From NCBI GenBank assembly GCA_019419585.1, contig DXZQ01000010.1, positions 21,729 to 85,728 on the forward strand: 64,000 nt of DNA. Reading direction: 5' to 3'. Source of the DNA: Collinsella sp. (GTDB lineage: Bacteria > Actinomycetota > Coriobacteriia > Coriobacteriales > Coriobacteriaceae). The notes below the pieces were generated by a model that was not told where the DNA came from, ran no database searches, and saw nothing but the letters and a program-made list of their open reading frames with translations. Shown one piece after another: positions 1 through 8,887 of this stretch. How positions within the stretch are numbered: the first letter of the stretch is position 1; each line of letters begins with the position of its first letter. The translations under genes and the position numbers were made by a program.

Positions 1-81
1 AGCGCCCCGAGCAAGCTCGACCCGTACAAGCCCGTCATCCGCCAGTAGCTCGAGGACGACGCCCGGAACTGGCGCAAACAG
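1..81 (+). pseudogene. IS21-family IstA transposase fragment
   Basis: Frame 1 reads SAPSKLDPYKPVIRQ, then TAG at 46-48, then LEDDARNWRKQ. Apart from the stop this matches the region of IS21-type IstA proteins where SKLDPYKP is followed by an acidic W-rich stretch; the TAG probably replaces a TGG. Homology ends near base 81, where a palindromic repeat begins. The gene is cut by the contig edge, so only a dead remnant is visible. The family call rests on recalled motifs, not a search. Confidence 0.55.
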
Positions 82-91
82 CCCTTCAATG

Positions 92-159
92 AGTTGCGGT
101 GAAATAGTGTCTGTTTTTTCTGCTAGATAGCATATTTCAGTCCCTAATTCACCGCAACT
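92..159. repeat. Inverted repeat with GTTGCGGTGAAATA ends
   Basis: A 16-base arm at 92-107 (core GTTGCGGTGAAATA) returns as an inverted copy at 144-159 with one mismatch, around an AT-rich 36-base loop. The same arms occur at 16406-16470 with a different loop. It lies just past the 3' end of the minus-strand permease gene, so it may also act as a transcript end. It looks like a dispersed REP/MITE-type element. Confidence 0.7.
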
Positions 160-172
160 TGTTGGTGGTGGC

Positions 173-1387
173 TTACTGGTAGCGTAGGCACTCCACCGGG
201 TCGAGCTTGGCGGCTCGGCGGGCGGGGTAGAAGCCAAAGATTACGCCGATGCCGACGGAGACGGCGAAGGCCAGCAGCACCGTAGCGATTGAATAGCTCG
301 GTGTGATCTGCCCGCTGGCACCGAGCTCGCTGAGAACCCCTGATCCTGCGGCAAACATCGCGAGGCCCCAGGCCAGCAGATAGCCAATCAGGACACCCAG
401 CAGGCCACCGGTGACGCACAGCGCCGAGGACTCGGCCAAAAACTGCGCGGTGATATCGCGACGACTGGCGCCCAGGGCACGGCGAATACCGATCTCGCGG
501 ATTCGCTCGGTCACGTTGGTGAGCATCATATTCATAATGCCGATCCCGCCGACAAGCAGCGAGATACTGGCGACAGCACCCATGATGAGCGAGAATGCGC
601 CCATAAAGGAGTTGAGTGCATCGATGGCGCTTTTCATGGAGGTCGCCGATACACTGTCGTACTCATCGTCCTCCGAGATGCCCTTCATCGCGCGCACCTT
701 GGACTCGATGTTTTTGCAGAGCTCATCCATGTCCGTGCCCTCGGCGGCAAGTGCCGTCACGCTGGGGAATGAAGGATTCTCGTCGCCAAACAGGCCGGAG
801 ATGGTTTCGCGTGGCATATACAGCGTGAGCGAGCCCATGGAGTCGCTGCCGCCATCAATCACGCCTACAATCTGCACCTCGCCGTTGGACACTTTGATGG
901 TTTTTCCCAGCGCATCCTGTTCGTTGCCGTAAAGCTGATCGGCGCCGCCGCGGCTGATGAGCGCCACGCGCGAGCCTGATTGAGACTCTGCCTGTGAATA
1001 GACACGTCCCGCAACGAGCTTGCTGGCGCCCACGGCATCGAGCATGTCGCTATCGACGCCGTGTGCCATGACGGTATAGCTTTTATCCCCGACCTTGTAC
1101 TCGGAATAGGCGCTATCGACGATGCCGATCTGCTCAACCTGCGGCACCAGTTTTTTAAGCTTCTGGACGTCAGAATCAGAGAGTTCTTGGGACGAATAGA
1201 TCTGAACCATGCGAGCTGCGTTGAGGCCCAGACTGTTGACCAGGCTGTTTTGGATGCCGCCGATGAGCGAAGTCATGGCGATAACCGAGGCGATGCCGAT
1301 GACAATACCCAGGATGGTGAGCAGGCTGCGCCCCTTGTTGGCCTCGAGCGAGTGAAGGGCTTCCTGGATAAGATCGCGGGCGCTCAT
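173..1387 (-). CDS. MacB/FtsX-type ABC transporter permease
   Basis: A 404-residue membrane protein. The architecture is that of MacB-type permeases: TM1 at about residues 21-42, a large extracellular MacB_PCD-like domain (about 45-260), then three helices near 265-295, 318-345 and 365-390. The last loop carries the family motif TERIREIGIRRALGASRRDI, which couples to the ATPase. The start has an AAAGGAG site about 8 bases upstream and its ATG overlaps the TGA of the ATPase gene (ATGA), showing translational coupling. With the ATPase and adaptor it forms a tripartite-like exporter, possibly for peptides, lipids or antimicrobials. No outer-membrane partner is expected in a monoderm. The substrate cannot be told from sequence. 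Confidence 0.9.
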   Translation of the reverse strand: MSARDLIQEALHSLEANKGRSLLTILGIVIGIASVIAMTSLIGGIQNSLVNSLGLNAARMVQIYSSQELSDSDVQKLKKLVPQVEQIGIVDSAYSEYKVGDKSYTVMAHGVDSDMLDAVGASKLVAGRVYSQAESQSGSRVALISRGGADQLYGNEQDALGKTIKVSNGEVQIVGVIDGGSDSMGSLTLYMPRETISGLFGDENPSFPSVTALAAEGTDMDELCKNIESKVRAMKGISEDDEYDSVSATSMKSAIDALNSFMGAFSLIMGAVASISLLVGGIGIMNMMLTNVTERIREIGIRRALGASRRDITAQFLAESSALCVTGGLLGVLIGYLLAWGLAMFAAGSGVLSELGASGQITPSYSIATVLLAFAVSVGIGVIFGFYPARRAAKLDPVECLRYQ

Positions 1388-2157
1388 GCCATCACTCCTT
1401 TCGGCGGGTTGGCGGAGGCGGAAATCATGGGCAGGTTATCTACGGCGCTGCGTAGGGTCCGCGGTGCATGCGGAATATACGCGCCGTCGTGAATGCGACC
1501 GTCGCGGATGGTCACGGCACGGTCGGCCTCGGCGGCGATGCCGGGGTCGTGTGTGATAAGCACGATGGTTTTGCCGCGCTCCTGGAGCTTGTGGAAGGTT
1601 TCCATGACGAGCGCTCCCGTGGCAGAGTCCAGGTTGCCCGTCGGCTCGTCGGCCAAAATGATGGGTGGATCGTTGACAAGGGCGCGCGCGATGGCGACGC
1701 GCTGCATCTGGCCGCCCGAGAGCTCGGATATGCGGTGGTCCCAGTGGTCGACGGGCAGCGTGACGGCCTGCAGCGCGTGTACGGCGCGCATCTCGCGCTG
1801 GCTGCGCGGCACATTGGTGTAGGACAGCGGCAGCATGACGTTTTCGATCACCGTCAGGCGCGGCAGCAGATTAAAGCTCTGAAAGACAAAGCCGATGCTC
1901 AGCGCGCGCACCTCGGTGAGCTCATCATCGTCGAGCTCGGCGACGTTGAGCCCTTGCAGGAAATAATCACCCGCCGTCGGCTTGTCCAGGCAGCCCAGGA
2001 TGTTCATGAGCGTCGACTTGCCCGAGCCCGAGGGGCCGGTGATGGCGACGAACTCACCGGGGTTCGCCGCCAGGCTCACGTTGTGCAGGATGTGGGCGCA
2101 ACCGGCCTCGCTCTCAAAGATGCGGTGCACGTTGCGGATGTCGATGACGGGACGCAT
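1384..2157 (-). CDS. MacB/LolD-type ABC transporter ATP-binding protein
   Basis: A 257-residue ATPase. It shows Walker A GPSGSGKST (about residue 41), the Q-loop in VFQSFNLLPRLT, signature LSGGQMQRVAIARAL, Walker B IILADEPTGNLD and the switch histidine in LITHDPG. These motifs and the length fit the LolD/MacB subfamily that energises FtsX-like permeases. About 25 extra residues at the C-terminus are low in similarity to the core. It sits between the adaptor gene (TAATG overlap) and the permease gene (ATGA overlap), so all three are translationally coupled. Confidence 0.93.
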   Translation of the reverse strand: MRPVIDIRNVHRIFESEAGCAHILHNVSLAANPGEFVAITGPSGSGKSTLMNILGCLDKPTAGDYFLQGLNVAELDDDELTEVRALSIGFVFQSFNLLPRLTVIENVMLPLSYTNVPRSQREMRAVHALQAVTLPVDHWDHRISELSGGQMQRVAIARALVNDPPIILADEPTGNLDSATGALVMETFHKLQERGKTIVLITHDPGIAAEADRAVTIRDGRIHDGAYIPHAPRTLRSAVDNLPMISASANPPKGVMA

Positions 2158-3578
2158 TACTTGCCCTCGTCGGCAGACATATTGTCGCCGCCGTCTGCCG
2201 TCATGCCTGTGCCGGTATCCGTCACGATGGTGTCGCCGTCGCGTAACTTGGTAACCGGGACGTCTGGGTTGATCTCGTTGCCCTGGTCGTCGCGCTTGAC
2301 CTGCGTCTTACCGACTACAGCCTCGTTGTCGTTTTGCGTCACGACGGTCACCTTCACGCGGCGCGTCTTCTTGCCTTCCGAATCGGTGGCCAGATTGACG
2401 TAATAGTGCTCGCCGTCTTCGGTCATCAGCGCCATGGTCGGCACCATAACCACGTCGTCGAGCTTCTCGGTCACTACCGAGACCTCGGCAGTCATACCCG
2501 GCTTAAGGCGACTGTCAGGTGCTTCGATGAGGATGTCGACGTTAAAGGTCACACTGCCGCCGCTCCCGGAGGAGGAGTCGGAGTTTGCCACCGAGGCGAT
2601 AGCCGTGACGGTGCCCTGGCTCACGATGTCGGGAAACGCGGGATAGGTCACGTTGGCGCTTTGGCCCACGGCAATTTTGGCGATATCCTTTTCGCCCACC
2701 TGAACCGTCACCTTCATCTTGGACAGGTCGGCGATCTGCATGCACTGCTTGCCGCCGCTCGTATCGCTTTCGCCCATGATCATGCCGCCTGTTACCGTGG
2801 CGCCCACCTTGGCGTTGAGCTCAACGATGCTGCCCGAGCTCGGGGCCGTGACCGTACGGCTGGCGGCCTTGGCGTTCGCCTGATCGAGGTTTGCCTGGGC
2901 CGATGTGAGGCTGCGCTGCGCGGCCGATACGGCGTTCGTGTCCGCTGATGCGGCGGAGATGCCAGCCGCTGCGGAAGCTCCGTCGACGTCCGTCGTTGGG
3001 TTGGCCTGCGCGGCAGCTGCGGCTTTCTGCGCGTTGGCGAGGTCTTCTTGAGCGGCTGCAACTGCACGCTGCGCCTCGGCAACGTTGCGATCGAGCTCGT
3101 CGTTTTTAATGGTCATAAGCATGTCGCCCTCGTTTACGGATTGGCCTGCCTGCACGTTGATCGAATCGACCGTGCCGTCGACAGAAGGGGAGACCACTGA
3201 GGACGAAATGGGTTTGAGCTGGCCTTTCGCTTCGACCGTTGTGCTAAACGTGCCCTCGGTCACCATGTCGGTCGCAGGCCCGCTATCGCCCTGTGGCTGC
3301 GCATTGATAACCAGGGTTGCGACAATGGCAATGAGTGCGATGGCACCCACGACGCCGGCGGCAATACCGCGTCGAATCAGCTTTTTGCGTCGACGTTCGG
3401 CACGTTTTGCCCTGAGCTTGGCATATGCCTCTTCATCGGTTATCTCGGGCGCATCGTTCGTGCGTCCGCTCTCCTTGTCGGCATGTACGTCTGTGATCAG
3501 AGGAAGCGTTTCGGTGGCACCTTCGGGCGTGTGCTCGGTATCATCCGGGCCCGGGGTGATGTTGGGGACATTCGGCAT
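2157..3578 (-). CDS. Efflux adaptor (HlyD/MacA-like membrane fusion protein)
   Basis: A 473-residue protein from the ATG at 3578, preceded by AAAGGAGA; a longer frame upstream lacks such a site. The N-terminus is acidic and cytoplasmic, followed by a Lys/Arg-rich stretch and one TM helix (GIAAGVVGAIALIAIVATLV). Outside follow a lipoyl-like half motif (GTVDSINVQAGQSVNEGDML), an Ala/Gln-rich coiled-coil hairpin, the second lipoyl half (VTAPSSGSIVELNAKVGATV) and beta-barrel domains. It is the adaptor of the ABC exporter encoded by the next two genes, with which it overlaps. It probably gates or delivers substrate on the extracellular face. The C-terminal tail is Asp/Gly-rich and likely disordered. 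Confidence 0.88.
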   Translation of the reverse strand: MPNVPNITPGPDDTEHTPEGATETLPLITDVHADKESGRTNDAPEITDEEAYAKLRAKRAERRRKKLIRRGIAAGVVGAIALIAIVATLVINAQPQGDSGPATDMVTEGTFSTTVEAKGQLKPISSSVVSPSVDGTVDSINVQAGQSVNEGDMLMTIKNDELDRNVAEAQRAVAAAQEDLANAQKAAAAAQANPTTDVDGASAAAGISAASADTNAVSAAQRSLTSAQANLDQANAKAASRTVTAPSSGSIVELNAKVGATVTGGMIMGESDTSGGKQCMQIADLSKMKVTVQVGEKDIAKIAVGQSANVTYPAFPDIVSQGTVTAIASVANSDSSSGSGGSVTFNVDILIEAPDSRLKPGMTAEVSVVTEKLDDVVMVPTMALMTEDGEHYYVNLATDSEGKKTRRVKVTVVTQNDNEAVVGKTQVKRDDQGNEINPDVPVTKLRDGDTIVTDTGTGMTADGGDNMSADEGK

Positions 3579-3612
3579 AGCGTCTCCTTTATAGAAAGAA
3601 CCTTGATAAGTA

Positions 3613-3642
3613 TATGCGCCCGCCGGTTGGGGCAGGCGCATA
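3613..3642 (-). terminator. 12-bp hairpin between ldt and adaptor gene
   Basis: Arms 3613-3624 and 3631-3642 pair over 12 bases; the single mismatch becomes G-U when read on the minus strand, so the hairpin favours a minus-strand transcript. It lies after the L,D-transpeptidase gene and about 35 bases before the adaptor start. No clear T-run follows, so it may be a processing or attenuation structure rather than a terminator. Confidence 0.4.
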
Positions 3643-3710
3643 GGACGGTATCTTTCGGAATTGTTAGATTGGTCGCAGCAGTTGCATGTTGTATGATTGC
3701 GCGCGTTGCA

Positions 3711-5426
3711 CTACGAGTGGACAACCACGCACAGGCCGACTTTGATGCAATCGTGCAGCGCCTTGGCATCGGCCAGGCGAAGGTTGATGCATCCGTGGCT
3801 GCCGCACCACTTGTAGGAGTTGGGATCGTCGAAACTCTTGTCGTTTTGCCACGTTGCATCGTGGAAGCCGACCATGTTTCCCTCAAACGGCATCCAATAG
3901 CTGACCGGGCTCTCGTATTTGGGCTTGCTGGTCTCGGGGTCCTTGGCACCGATAAGCTTGCTGGCGCCATTGTTGCTGTTGATCTGCCATACGCCCTCGG
4001 GGGTGGCGTCCTCTCCCGGCTTGCCGGAGATAAAGTTGGCCTCCCACACGATATTGCCGCTCTCGTCGTAGTAGCGCGCGTGCTGCTCGGACAGATCGAC
4101 ATCGACGTATGCCTTCCAGTCGGGCTCTCCCTTTGCAGTAAAGGTGTCGGCCTTCTGGGAGTACTTGATCTCGATTTCGCCGGTCTGCTTGTTGTTAATG
4201 GCGTCCTCGACCTGCTTGGCGAGCGAGGTGCTGTCGATGGACCAACCAAAGTCGCCGCCTTCGACGGCGCATTGCTTGCCATCGGCGCGCGTCCACCAGC
4301 GAGTGGAGCCCACGGTGTTAAAGCCGTTGGCGAGCTCGGCTGCCCAGCTGCTGATCTGCGACGTATCGAGCGTGGGGTTGGCCGGATCGGCAAAGCTGAT
4401 CCACTGCAACACAGAGCTGCCATCAACCTTGCCGGCATCCTCGCCGTTGAGCTTGAGGGTCACGTTGACGCCCAGGAAGTTGTTGGCGGCATCGCATGCG
4501 GCCTGAATCTGATCATCGGTCAGCGTTCCATTGAGCGGCTCATAGGCATCGTTGCCGAGCTTGGAAAGGTCTACGGTCTCGGACAGCGAGGCAAGCTCGA
4601 GCTCGGCATACTTAATGACATGCTCGCGGTCGAGTTTTTCGTTGGAGCGCGCCTTCTCGACGGTAAACTTGCCGGCCTGCTCGTCATAGGAGCTATTGGC
4701 CTCGAACGTGCCCGAACGCCCCTCGTTAAACTCGTCGATGGCGGCGCCCAGATCCTTCTCAAACTTCTTTTGGTCAAAAGTGTCGGAGAGCATGGACAGG
4801 TCGACGTCTTGATCAAGATCGACTTCGTTGGAGGTAGCGGTTGTTTTGGTCTTTCCGCTTAAGGATTCCACAAGGCGGACCGGCCATACAAAGGCTTCGT
4901 TGTGGCTGATGATCTCTTTTGCGGCAGCTTCGCCGTCGACGATGGGCTCATCGGACTCGGGCTGATACGTCCAGCTAAAGTCATCGCCTGTCACGGTGAG
5001 CTTATAGTGCTTCCATGCCGAGTTGACCTTGCTGGCGGCAGACGAAGCGTTGGAGAACGAGACGTCGACGCCGGCGATGGTGGTGTTGGGGTAGGCTAGC
5101 TGGGAAAACGCTACGACGCCTACGATATAGACAATGACGATAAGACCCAGGACGACAAAGAGCGTCGTCTTTTTGCCCGACTTATTGTTCTCGGCGGGTT
5201 TGCGCGCGGGGCCGCGATCGCCCTGAGCGTGCGTGGGAGGCTGCTTGGGCGCATTGCCGTTTGCCTGGCGCTGCTGACGTTGCTGGTTCGGGCGTTGGGA
5301 AGCGTTTGCCGCACCACGCTGCTGACCGTGACTCGGCGCGATAGGACGCGGCGACTGAACGCCACCGGTGTGCCTGCTCGGCTGCTGCGGATCGGGAATC
5401 AGTTGAGTTCGATCGTTTTGCGACAT
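3711..5426 (-). CDS. Membrane-anchored L,D-transpeptidase (YkuD)
   Basis: A 571-residue cell-wall enzyme. The N-terminal ~90 residues are Gln/Pro/Arg-rich and cytoplasmic, followed by one TM helix (LFVVLGLIVIVYIVGVVAF) and an extracellular part with a peptidoglycan-binding (PG_binding_4-like) region. The C-terminal ~120 residues form a YkuD domain with catalytic motif SHGCINLRLADA, whose Cys is the nucleophile, and an upstream His in MVGFHDATW. Such enzymes make 3-3 peptide crosslinks or attach proteins to peptidoglycan. I chose the second ATG (5426) because GAAGGA lies 10 bases before it but only about 1 base before the ATG at 5435. It is transcribed alone. Confidence 0.9.
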   Translation of the reverse strand: MSQNDRTQLIPDPQQPSRHTGGVQSPRPIAPSHGQQRGAANASQRPNQQRQQRQANGNAPKQPPTHAQGDRGPARKPAENNKSGKKTTLFVVLGLIVIVYIVGVVAFSQLAYPNTTIAGVDVSFSNASSAASKVNSAWKHYKLTVTGDDFSWTYQPESDEPIVDGEAAAKEIISHNEAFVWPVRLVESLSGKTKTTATSNEVDLDQDVDLSMLSDTFDQKKFEKDLGAAIDEFNEGRSGTFEANSSYDEQAGKFTVEKARSNEKLDREHVIKYAELELASLSETVDLSKLGNDAYEPLNGTLTDDQIQAACDAANNFLGVNVTLKLNGEDAGKVDGSSVLQWISFADPANPTLDTSQISSWAAELANGFNTVGSTRWWTRADGKQCAVEGGDFGWSIDSTSLAKQVEDAINNKQTGEIEIKYSQKADTFTAKGEPDWKAYVDVDLSEQHARYYDESGNIVWEANFISGKPGEDATPEGVWQINSNNGASKLIGAKDPETSKPKYESPVSYWMPFEGNMVGFHDATWQNDKSFDDPNSYKWCGSHGCINLRLADAKALHDCIKVGLCVVVHS

Positions 5427-5529
5427 CGTATGCATATCCTTCGAATTTCGCCTTGCGGCTCATCGTGTTTTTACTGGGCTTGCATTATAGCGATTGCCCT
5501 GCTGTTTGTGGTACGGAAACGGTGGCATT

Positions 5530-5557
5530 CAAAAGAGGTGGGACATTTGTCCCACCT
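5530..5557 (-). terminator. Hairpin after serine dehydratase gene
   Basis: Arms AGGTGGGACA (5536-5545) and TGTCCCACCT (5548-5557) form a tight hairpin. On the minus strand it is followed by CTTTTG. It sits 18 bases past the stop of the serine dehydratase gene and is a plausible weak terminator. The TGGGACA/TGTCCCA core also ends the arms of the 10731-10832 inverted repeat. Confidence 0.5.
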
Positions 5558-5575
5558 TTGAGTCGTTCTTTGTCG

Positions 5576-7183
5576 CTATCCGCACACACCGCATTTTGCG
5601 CAGGCCGAAAGTGCGGCCGGAGCCTGCGCGATGCCGCCCTTTGCCGTTTCGCGCAGCGTGGCCGGCAACGCGTGGCCCACCGAGAGCATGACATGTGCCA
5701 TCTGGTCAAACGGCACCAGGCTCTTAATGCCGGCGAGGGCGAGTTGTGCCGAGCTAAAGGCCGCTGCCACGCCGATGGCATTGCGGTTTTGGCAGGGCAC
5801 CTCCACGAGGCCACCGACGGGGTCACAAACGAGGCCCAGCAGGTTACTCAGCGCGATGGAACTGGCGTCGAGCGCCTGCTCGGGCGTGCCTCCGAGCATC
5901 TGCACCAGCGCGGCGGCAGCCATGGCGGCGGCGCTTCCCACCTCGGCCTGGCAGCCGCCCTCGGCGCCGGCGACGCAGGCGCTCGTGGTGAGGTTGAGGC
6001 CGATGGCGGCTGCGCAGTAGAGCGCGTCCATCACCTGCTCGTCGTCGAGCTGCAGGTGGTCGGCGAGTGCCAGCACACAGCCGGGGACGACGCCCGCGGA
6101 TCCTGCCGTCGGAGCTGCGACGATTACGCCCATCGTGGCCGAGCGCTCGAGCACGGCCATGGCGCGGGCCACGGCGTCAGTCTGGACGGCGCCCATTAAA
6201 TTGGAGCTCAGGTCGTTGCGGCCGGTGGCATCGACAAGCTTGGCCTCGCCGCCGATAAGCCCGCCGAGCGAGCGCTGCGGATTGACGATAGGGGCCGTGG
6301 TCTCCTCGCGCATGACGTCGAGCACGCGGCGCATGGCGGCGACGGCGTGGGCCTCGCCGGTCAGACGCGCCTCGCGCAGGGCCATGACGGCGCCGATGCT
6401 GAGTCCCAGTTCCTCGCACGCATCGAGCAGCTGCTCGCCGTCGTCAAAGATTTCCTTTGCTGAGACGCCGGGGGAGAGCGACGAGGCAGAACCGGGGAGC
6501 TCGATAAAGGTCGCGTAATCGACATTGTCGAGCTTGCGCAGCATAGGGACGACGGTGTCGTCGGGTGCGCCGTCGGTCTCAAAGACGGAGTAGGCCTGGC
6601 CGCCCACCTCGGTGCGGTAGGTGCGGCAGAAGGCGATGTTCACGTGTACGTAGGCGAGCAGGTTCGTGAGCGCGGCGAGCACGCCGGGAACATCCTGGTG
6701 CGCCACGAAGAGCGTGGAGTACATGCCCGAGATGTCGACGCCGACGCCGTTAATGCGGCTGATGCGCATCTTGCCGCCGCCCAGGCTTTCACCGCGGACC
6801 TGTGCCGTGGCGCCCGTGTCGTCGACCATGTCGATGTCGACGGTGTTGGGGTGGATGGAGGCGTCGTCGCCCTTAATTTCAAAGTGATATTCGAGGCCCT
6901 GCTCGCGTGTGAGGTTGAAGGCCTGCTTGATGTTTTCATCATCGGTGTCGAGGCCTAGGATGCCCGCGACGAGTGCGCGATCGGTGCCGTGGCCGCGGTA
7001 GGTGTGAGCAAAGGAGTTCCACAGGCCAAAGGTGACCTTGGTGATGCGGCCTTCCAACAGGCTGGCGGCAACTTGGGCGCAGCGCAGGGCGCCGGCGGTG
7101 TGCGATGAGCTGGGGCCGACCATGACGGGCCCCAGGATCTCGAATGCCGAGGTCGTAGCTAGTGTTTGCGGCTTGCCTGCCAT
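5576..7183 (-). CDS. L-serine ammonia-lyase, single chain (beta-ACT-alpha)
   Basis: A 535-residue iron-sulphur enzyme that deaminates L-serine to pyruvate and ammonia. Residues about 10-150 form the SDH beta domain (LGPVMVGPSSSHTAG), about 165-240 an ACT-like domain (VAHQDVPGVLAALTNLLA), and about 250-535 the SDH alpha domain (RSLGGLIGGEAKLVDATGR). The alpha domain has Cys residues in TTSACVAGAEGGCQAE, LLGLVCDPVGG and EVPCQNRNA that fit [4Fe-4S] ligation. The beta-ACT-alpha order in one chain differs from the split sdaAA/sdaAB form of Firmicutes. The C-terminus ends in CAKCGVCG, an extra Cys cluster. The start is the ATG with AGGAG 6 bases upstream. The serine-binding role of the ACT domain is family knowledge. 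Confidence 0.92.
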   Translation of the reverse strand: MAGKPQTLATTSAFEILGPVMVGPSSSHTAGALRCAQVAASLLEGRITKVTFGLWNSFAHTYRGHGTDRALVAGILGLDTDDENIKQAFNLTREQGLEYHFEIKGDDASIHPNTVDIDMVDDTGATAQVRGESLGGGKMRISRINGVGVDISGMYSTLFVAHQDVPGVLAALTNLLAYVHVNIAFCRTYRTEVGGQAYSVFETDGAPDDTVVPMLRKLDNVDYATFIELPGSASSLSPGVSAKEIFDDGEQLLDACEELGLSIGAVMALREARLTGEAHAVAAMRRVLDVMREETTAPIVNPQRSLGGLIGGEAKLVDATGRNDLSSNLMGAVQTDAVARAMAVLERSATMGVIVAAPTAGSAGVVPGCVLALADHLQLDDEQVMDALYCAAAIGLNLTTSACVAGAEGGCQAEVGSAAAMAAAALVQMLGGTPEQALDASSIALSNLLGLVCDPVGGLVEVPCQNRNAIGVAAAFSSAQLALAGIKSLVPFDQMAHVMLSVGHALPATLRETAKGGIAQAPAALSACAKCGVCG

Positions 7184-7206
7184 ATGCGCTCCTGTTCTAT
7201 CCCGTC

Positions 7207-7327
7207 GTTCCGAGGGCTTTGGTATTTGGTCGCCTGCTCTACAGTCCTGGCTCGCACGGAGGCCACATTAAGTGGCCTCCGGCTCGTGCGGAACTCGCGA
7301 TCGACCAAATACCAAAGCCCTCGGAAC
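7207..7327. repeat. Nested perfect inverted repeat upstream of serine dehydratase
   Basis: Outer arms of 26 bases at 7207-7232 and 7302-7327 are perfectly complementary (core CCAAATACCAAAGCCCTCGG). Inside, CGGAGGCCAC (7257-7266) pairs with GTGGCCTCCG (7272-7281) around ATTAA. Together they would form a long cruciform-like stem with a second stem at its tip. No ORF is present. It resembles the other nested repeats in this window in design but not in sequence. Confidence 0.75.
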
Positions 7328-7421
7328 TTAGGATACATGGTAGGGGCACGCTTGCTGCAAAATTCATCAGCTGGGAACCTATTCTGCGTCCCATGTCGAC
7401 TCATCTTCGCCACCGGTTAAT

Positions 7422-7457
7422 AAAAAAGAGGTACCGGTTGTTCCGGTACCTCTTTTT
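7422..7457 (-). terminator. metK: Intrinsic terminator of metK
   Basis: A 15-base perfect stem (7423-7437 with 7443-7457) ends in A5 and T5 on opposite sides, so it works in both directions. It lies 38 bases past the metK stop on the minus strand. Confidence 0.85.
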
Positions 7458-7494
7458 GGCGTGTTTCTATTTGGCTGTGGCTTTTCTCGTAAGC

Positions 7495-8775
7495 CTACAG
7501 GCCACAGGCTGCTTTGAGTTCTTCGACTCGGTCGGTTTTCTCCCAGGTGAAGTCGGCGTCTTCTCGGCCGAAGTGACCGTAGGCTGCCGTCTTTTCGTAG
7601 ATGGGGCGACGCAGGTCTAGGTCGCGGATGATGGCGCCCGGGCGCAGGTCGAAGGTTTTCTCAACGGCCTCGACAATCTTGTCCTCGGCAACATGCGCGG
7701 TACCGAAGGTGTCGACCATGATTGAGAGGGGCTTGGAAACGCCGATGGCGTAGGCAAGCTCGACTTCGCATCGGTCGGCCAGACCGGCGGCGACCACGTT
7801 CTTGGCGACCCAGCGCGCGGCATACGCGGCGGAGCGGTCAACCTTGGTGCAGTCCTTGCCGCTAAAGGCGCCACCGCCGTGACGGCCGTAGCCGCCGTAG
7901 GTGTCGACGATGATCTTGCGGCCGGTCAGGCCCGTGTCGCCCATGGGGCCGCCTACGACAAAGCGACCGGTGGGGTTCACGTAGATGTCCGCGTTGTCCC
8001 ACGGCATGTTCTCGGCAGCCATGACCGGGGTGATGACGTGCTCGATGAGGTCGGCCTTGATCTTGCCCATGTCCTCGATCTCGGCGGCATGCTGCGTAGA
8101 GATGACGATGGTCGTGACCTCGACGGGCTTGCCTTCCTCGTAGCGCACGGTGACCTGGGTCTTGCCGTCGGGACGCAGATAGGCGAGGGTACCGTCATGA
8201 CGCACGGCGGCCAGGCGCTCGGCCAGGCGGCTTGCCAGGTAGTGTGGCATGGGCATGAGGGTCTTGGTCTCGTTGGAGGCATAACCGAACATCATGCCCT
8301 GGTCGCCGGCACCGATCAGGTCGATCGGGTCGGTGGTAGCGCCGGTCTGGGTCTCGAAGGACTCGTCAACGCCCTGGGCGATATCGGGCGACTGCTCGTG
8401 GATGAGGCTCATAACGCCGCAGGTGTCGCAGTCAAAACCGAACTTGGCACGGTTGTAGCCAATGCGGCGGATAACGCCGCGGGCGATTTCCTGTACGTCG
8501 ACGTAGGCCTGGGTGCGAATCTCGCCGGCGACGATGACGGTGCCGGTGGTCACGAGGGTCTCGCAGGCGCAGCGGACGTTCTCCACGTTGGCAGGCACGC
8601 CGTTGGGGGCGATGTAGCCCTGCTCCTGGAGCTCTATTTCTTTGGCGAGGATTGCGTCGAGGACGGCGTCGCTGATCTGGTCAGCGATCTTATCGGGATG
8701 ACCTTCGGTCACCGACTCCGACGTAAAAACAAAGGACCCGTGTTGGGGTGGAATGGAACGAAGTTCTTCTGACAT
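7495..8775 (-). CDS. metK: S-adenosylmethionine synthetase
   Basis: A 426-residue enzyme making SAM from methionine and ATP. N-terminal FTSESVTEGHPDKIADQISD is the methionine/ATP site; GAGDQGMMFGYASNET and the glycine-rich GGYGRHGGGAFSGKDCTKVD are the two classic MetK signatures. The length is somewhat above the usual 385-400, mainly through an insert near residues 38-60. The start ATG has GAAAGGAC upstream. It is a single gene with its own terminator. I saw no SAM riboswitch upstream, only dispersed repeats. Confidence 0.97.
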   Translation of the reverse strand: MSEELRSIPPQHGSFVFTSESVTEGHPDKIADQISDAVLDAILAKEIELQEQGYIAPNGVPANVENVRCACETLVTTGTVIVAGEIRTQAYVDVQEIARGVIRRIGYNRAKFGFDCDTCGVMSLIHEQSPDIAQGVDESFETQTGATTDPIDLIGAGDQGMMFGYASNETKTLMPMPHYLASRLAERLAAVRHDGTLAYLRPDGKTQVTVRYEEGKPVEVTTIVISTQHAAEIEDMGKIKADLIEHVITPVMAAENMPWDNADIYVNPTGRFVVGGPMGDTGLTGRKIIVDTYGGYGRHGGGAFSGKDCTKVDRSAAYAARWVAKNVVAAGLADRCEVELAYAIGVSKPLSIMVDTFGTAHVAEDKIVEAVEKTFDLRPGAIIRDLDLRRPIYEKTAAYGHFGREDADFTWEKTDRVEELKAACGL

Positions 8776-8887
8776 GATTGTCCTTTCAAAAACGTGTCCC
8801 GGCGACCGTTACCATTCCGCCGGGCTCTCTATGCAAGGGCACATCATAGCGCGTAAATCAAACATTCACACCCTTTCCGCACCTACT

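Noticed and set aside
3483..4862. 459-codon plus-strand frame over the adaptor and L,D-transpeptidase genes
   Set aside because: Antisense shadow of the L,D-transpeptidase, no motif.
8776..8887. SAM riboswitch upstream of metK
   Set aside because: No S-box-like core or terminator/antiterminator pair is visible between the start and the repeat.
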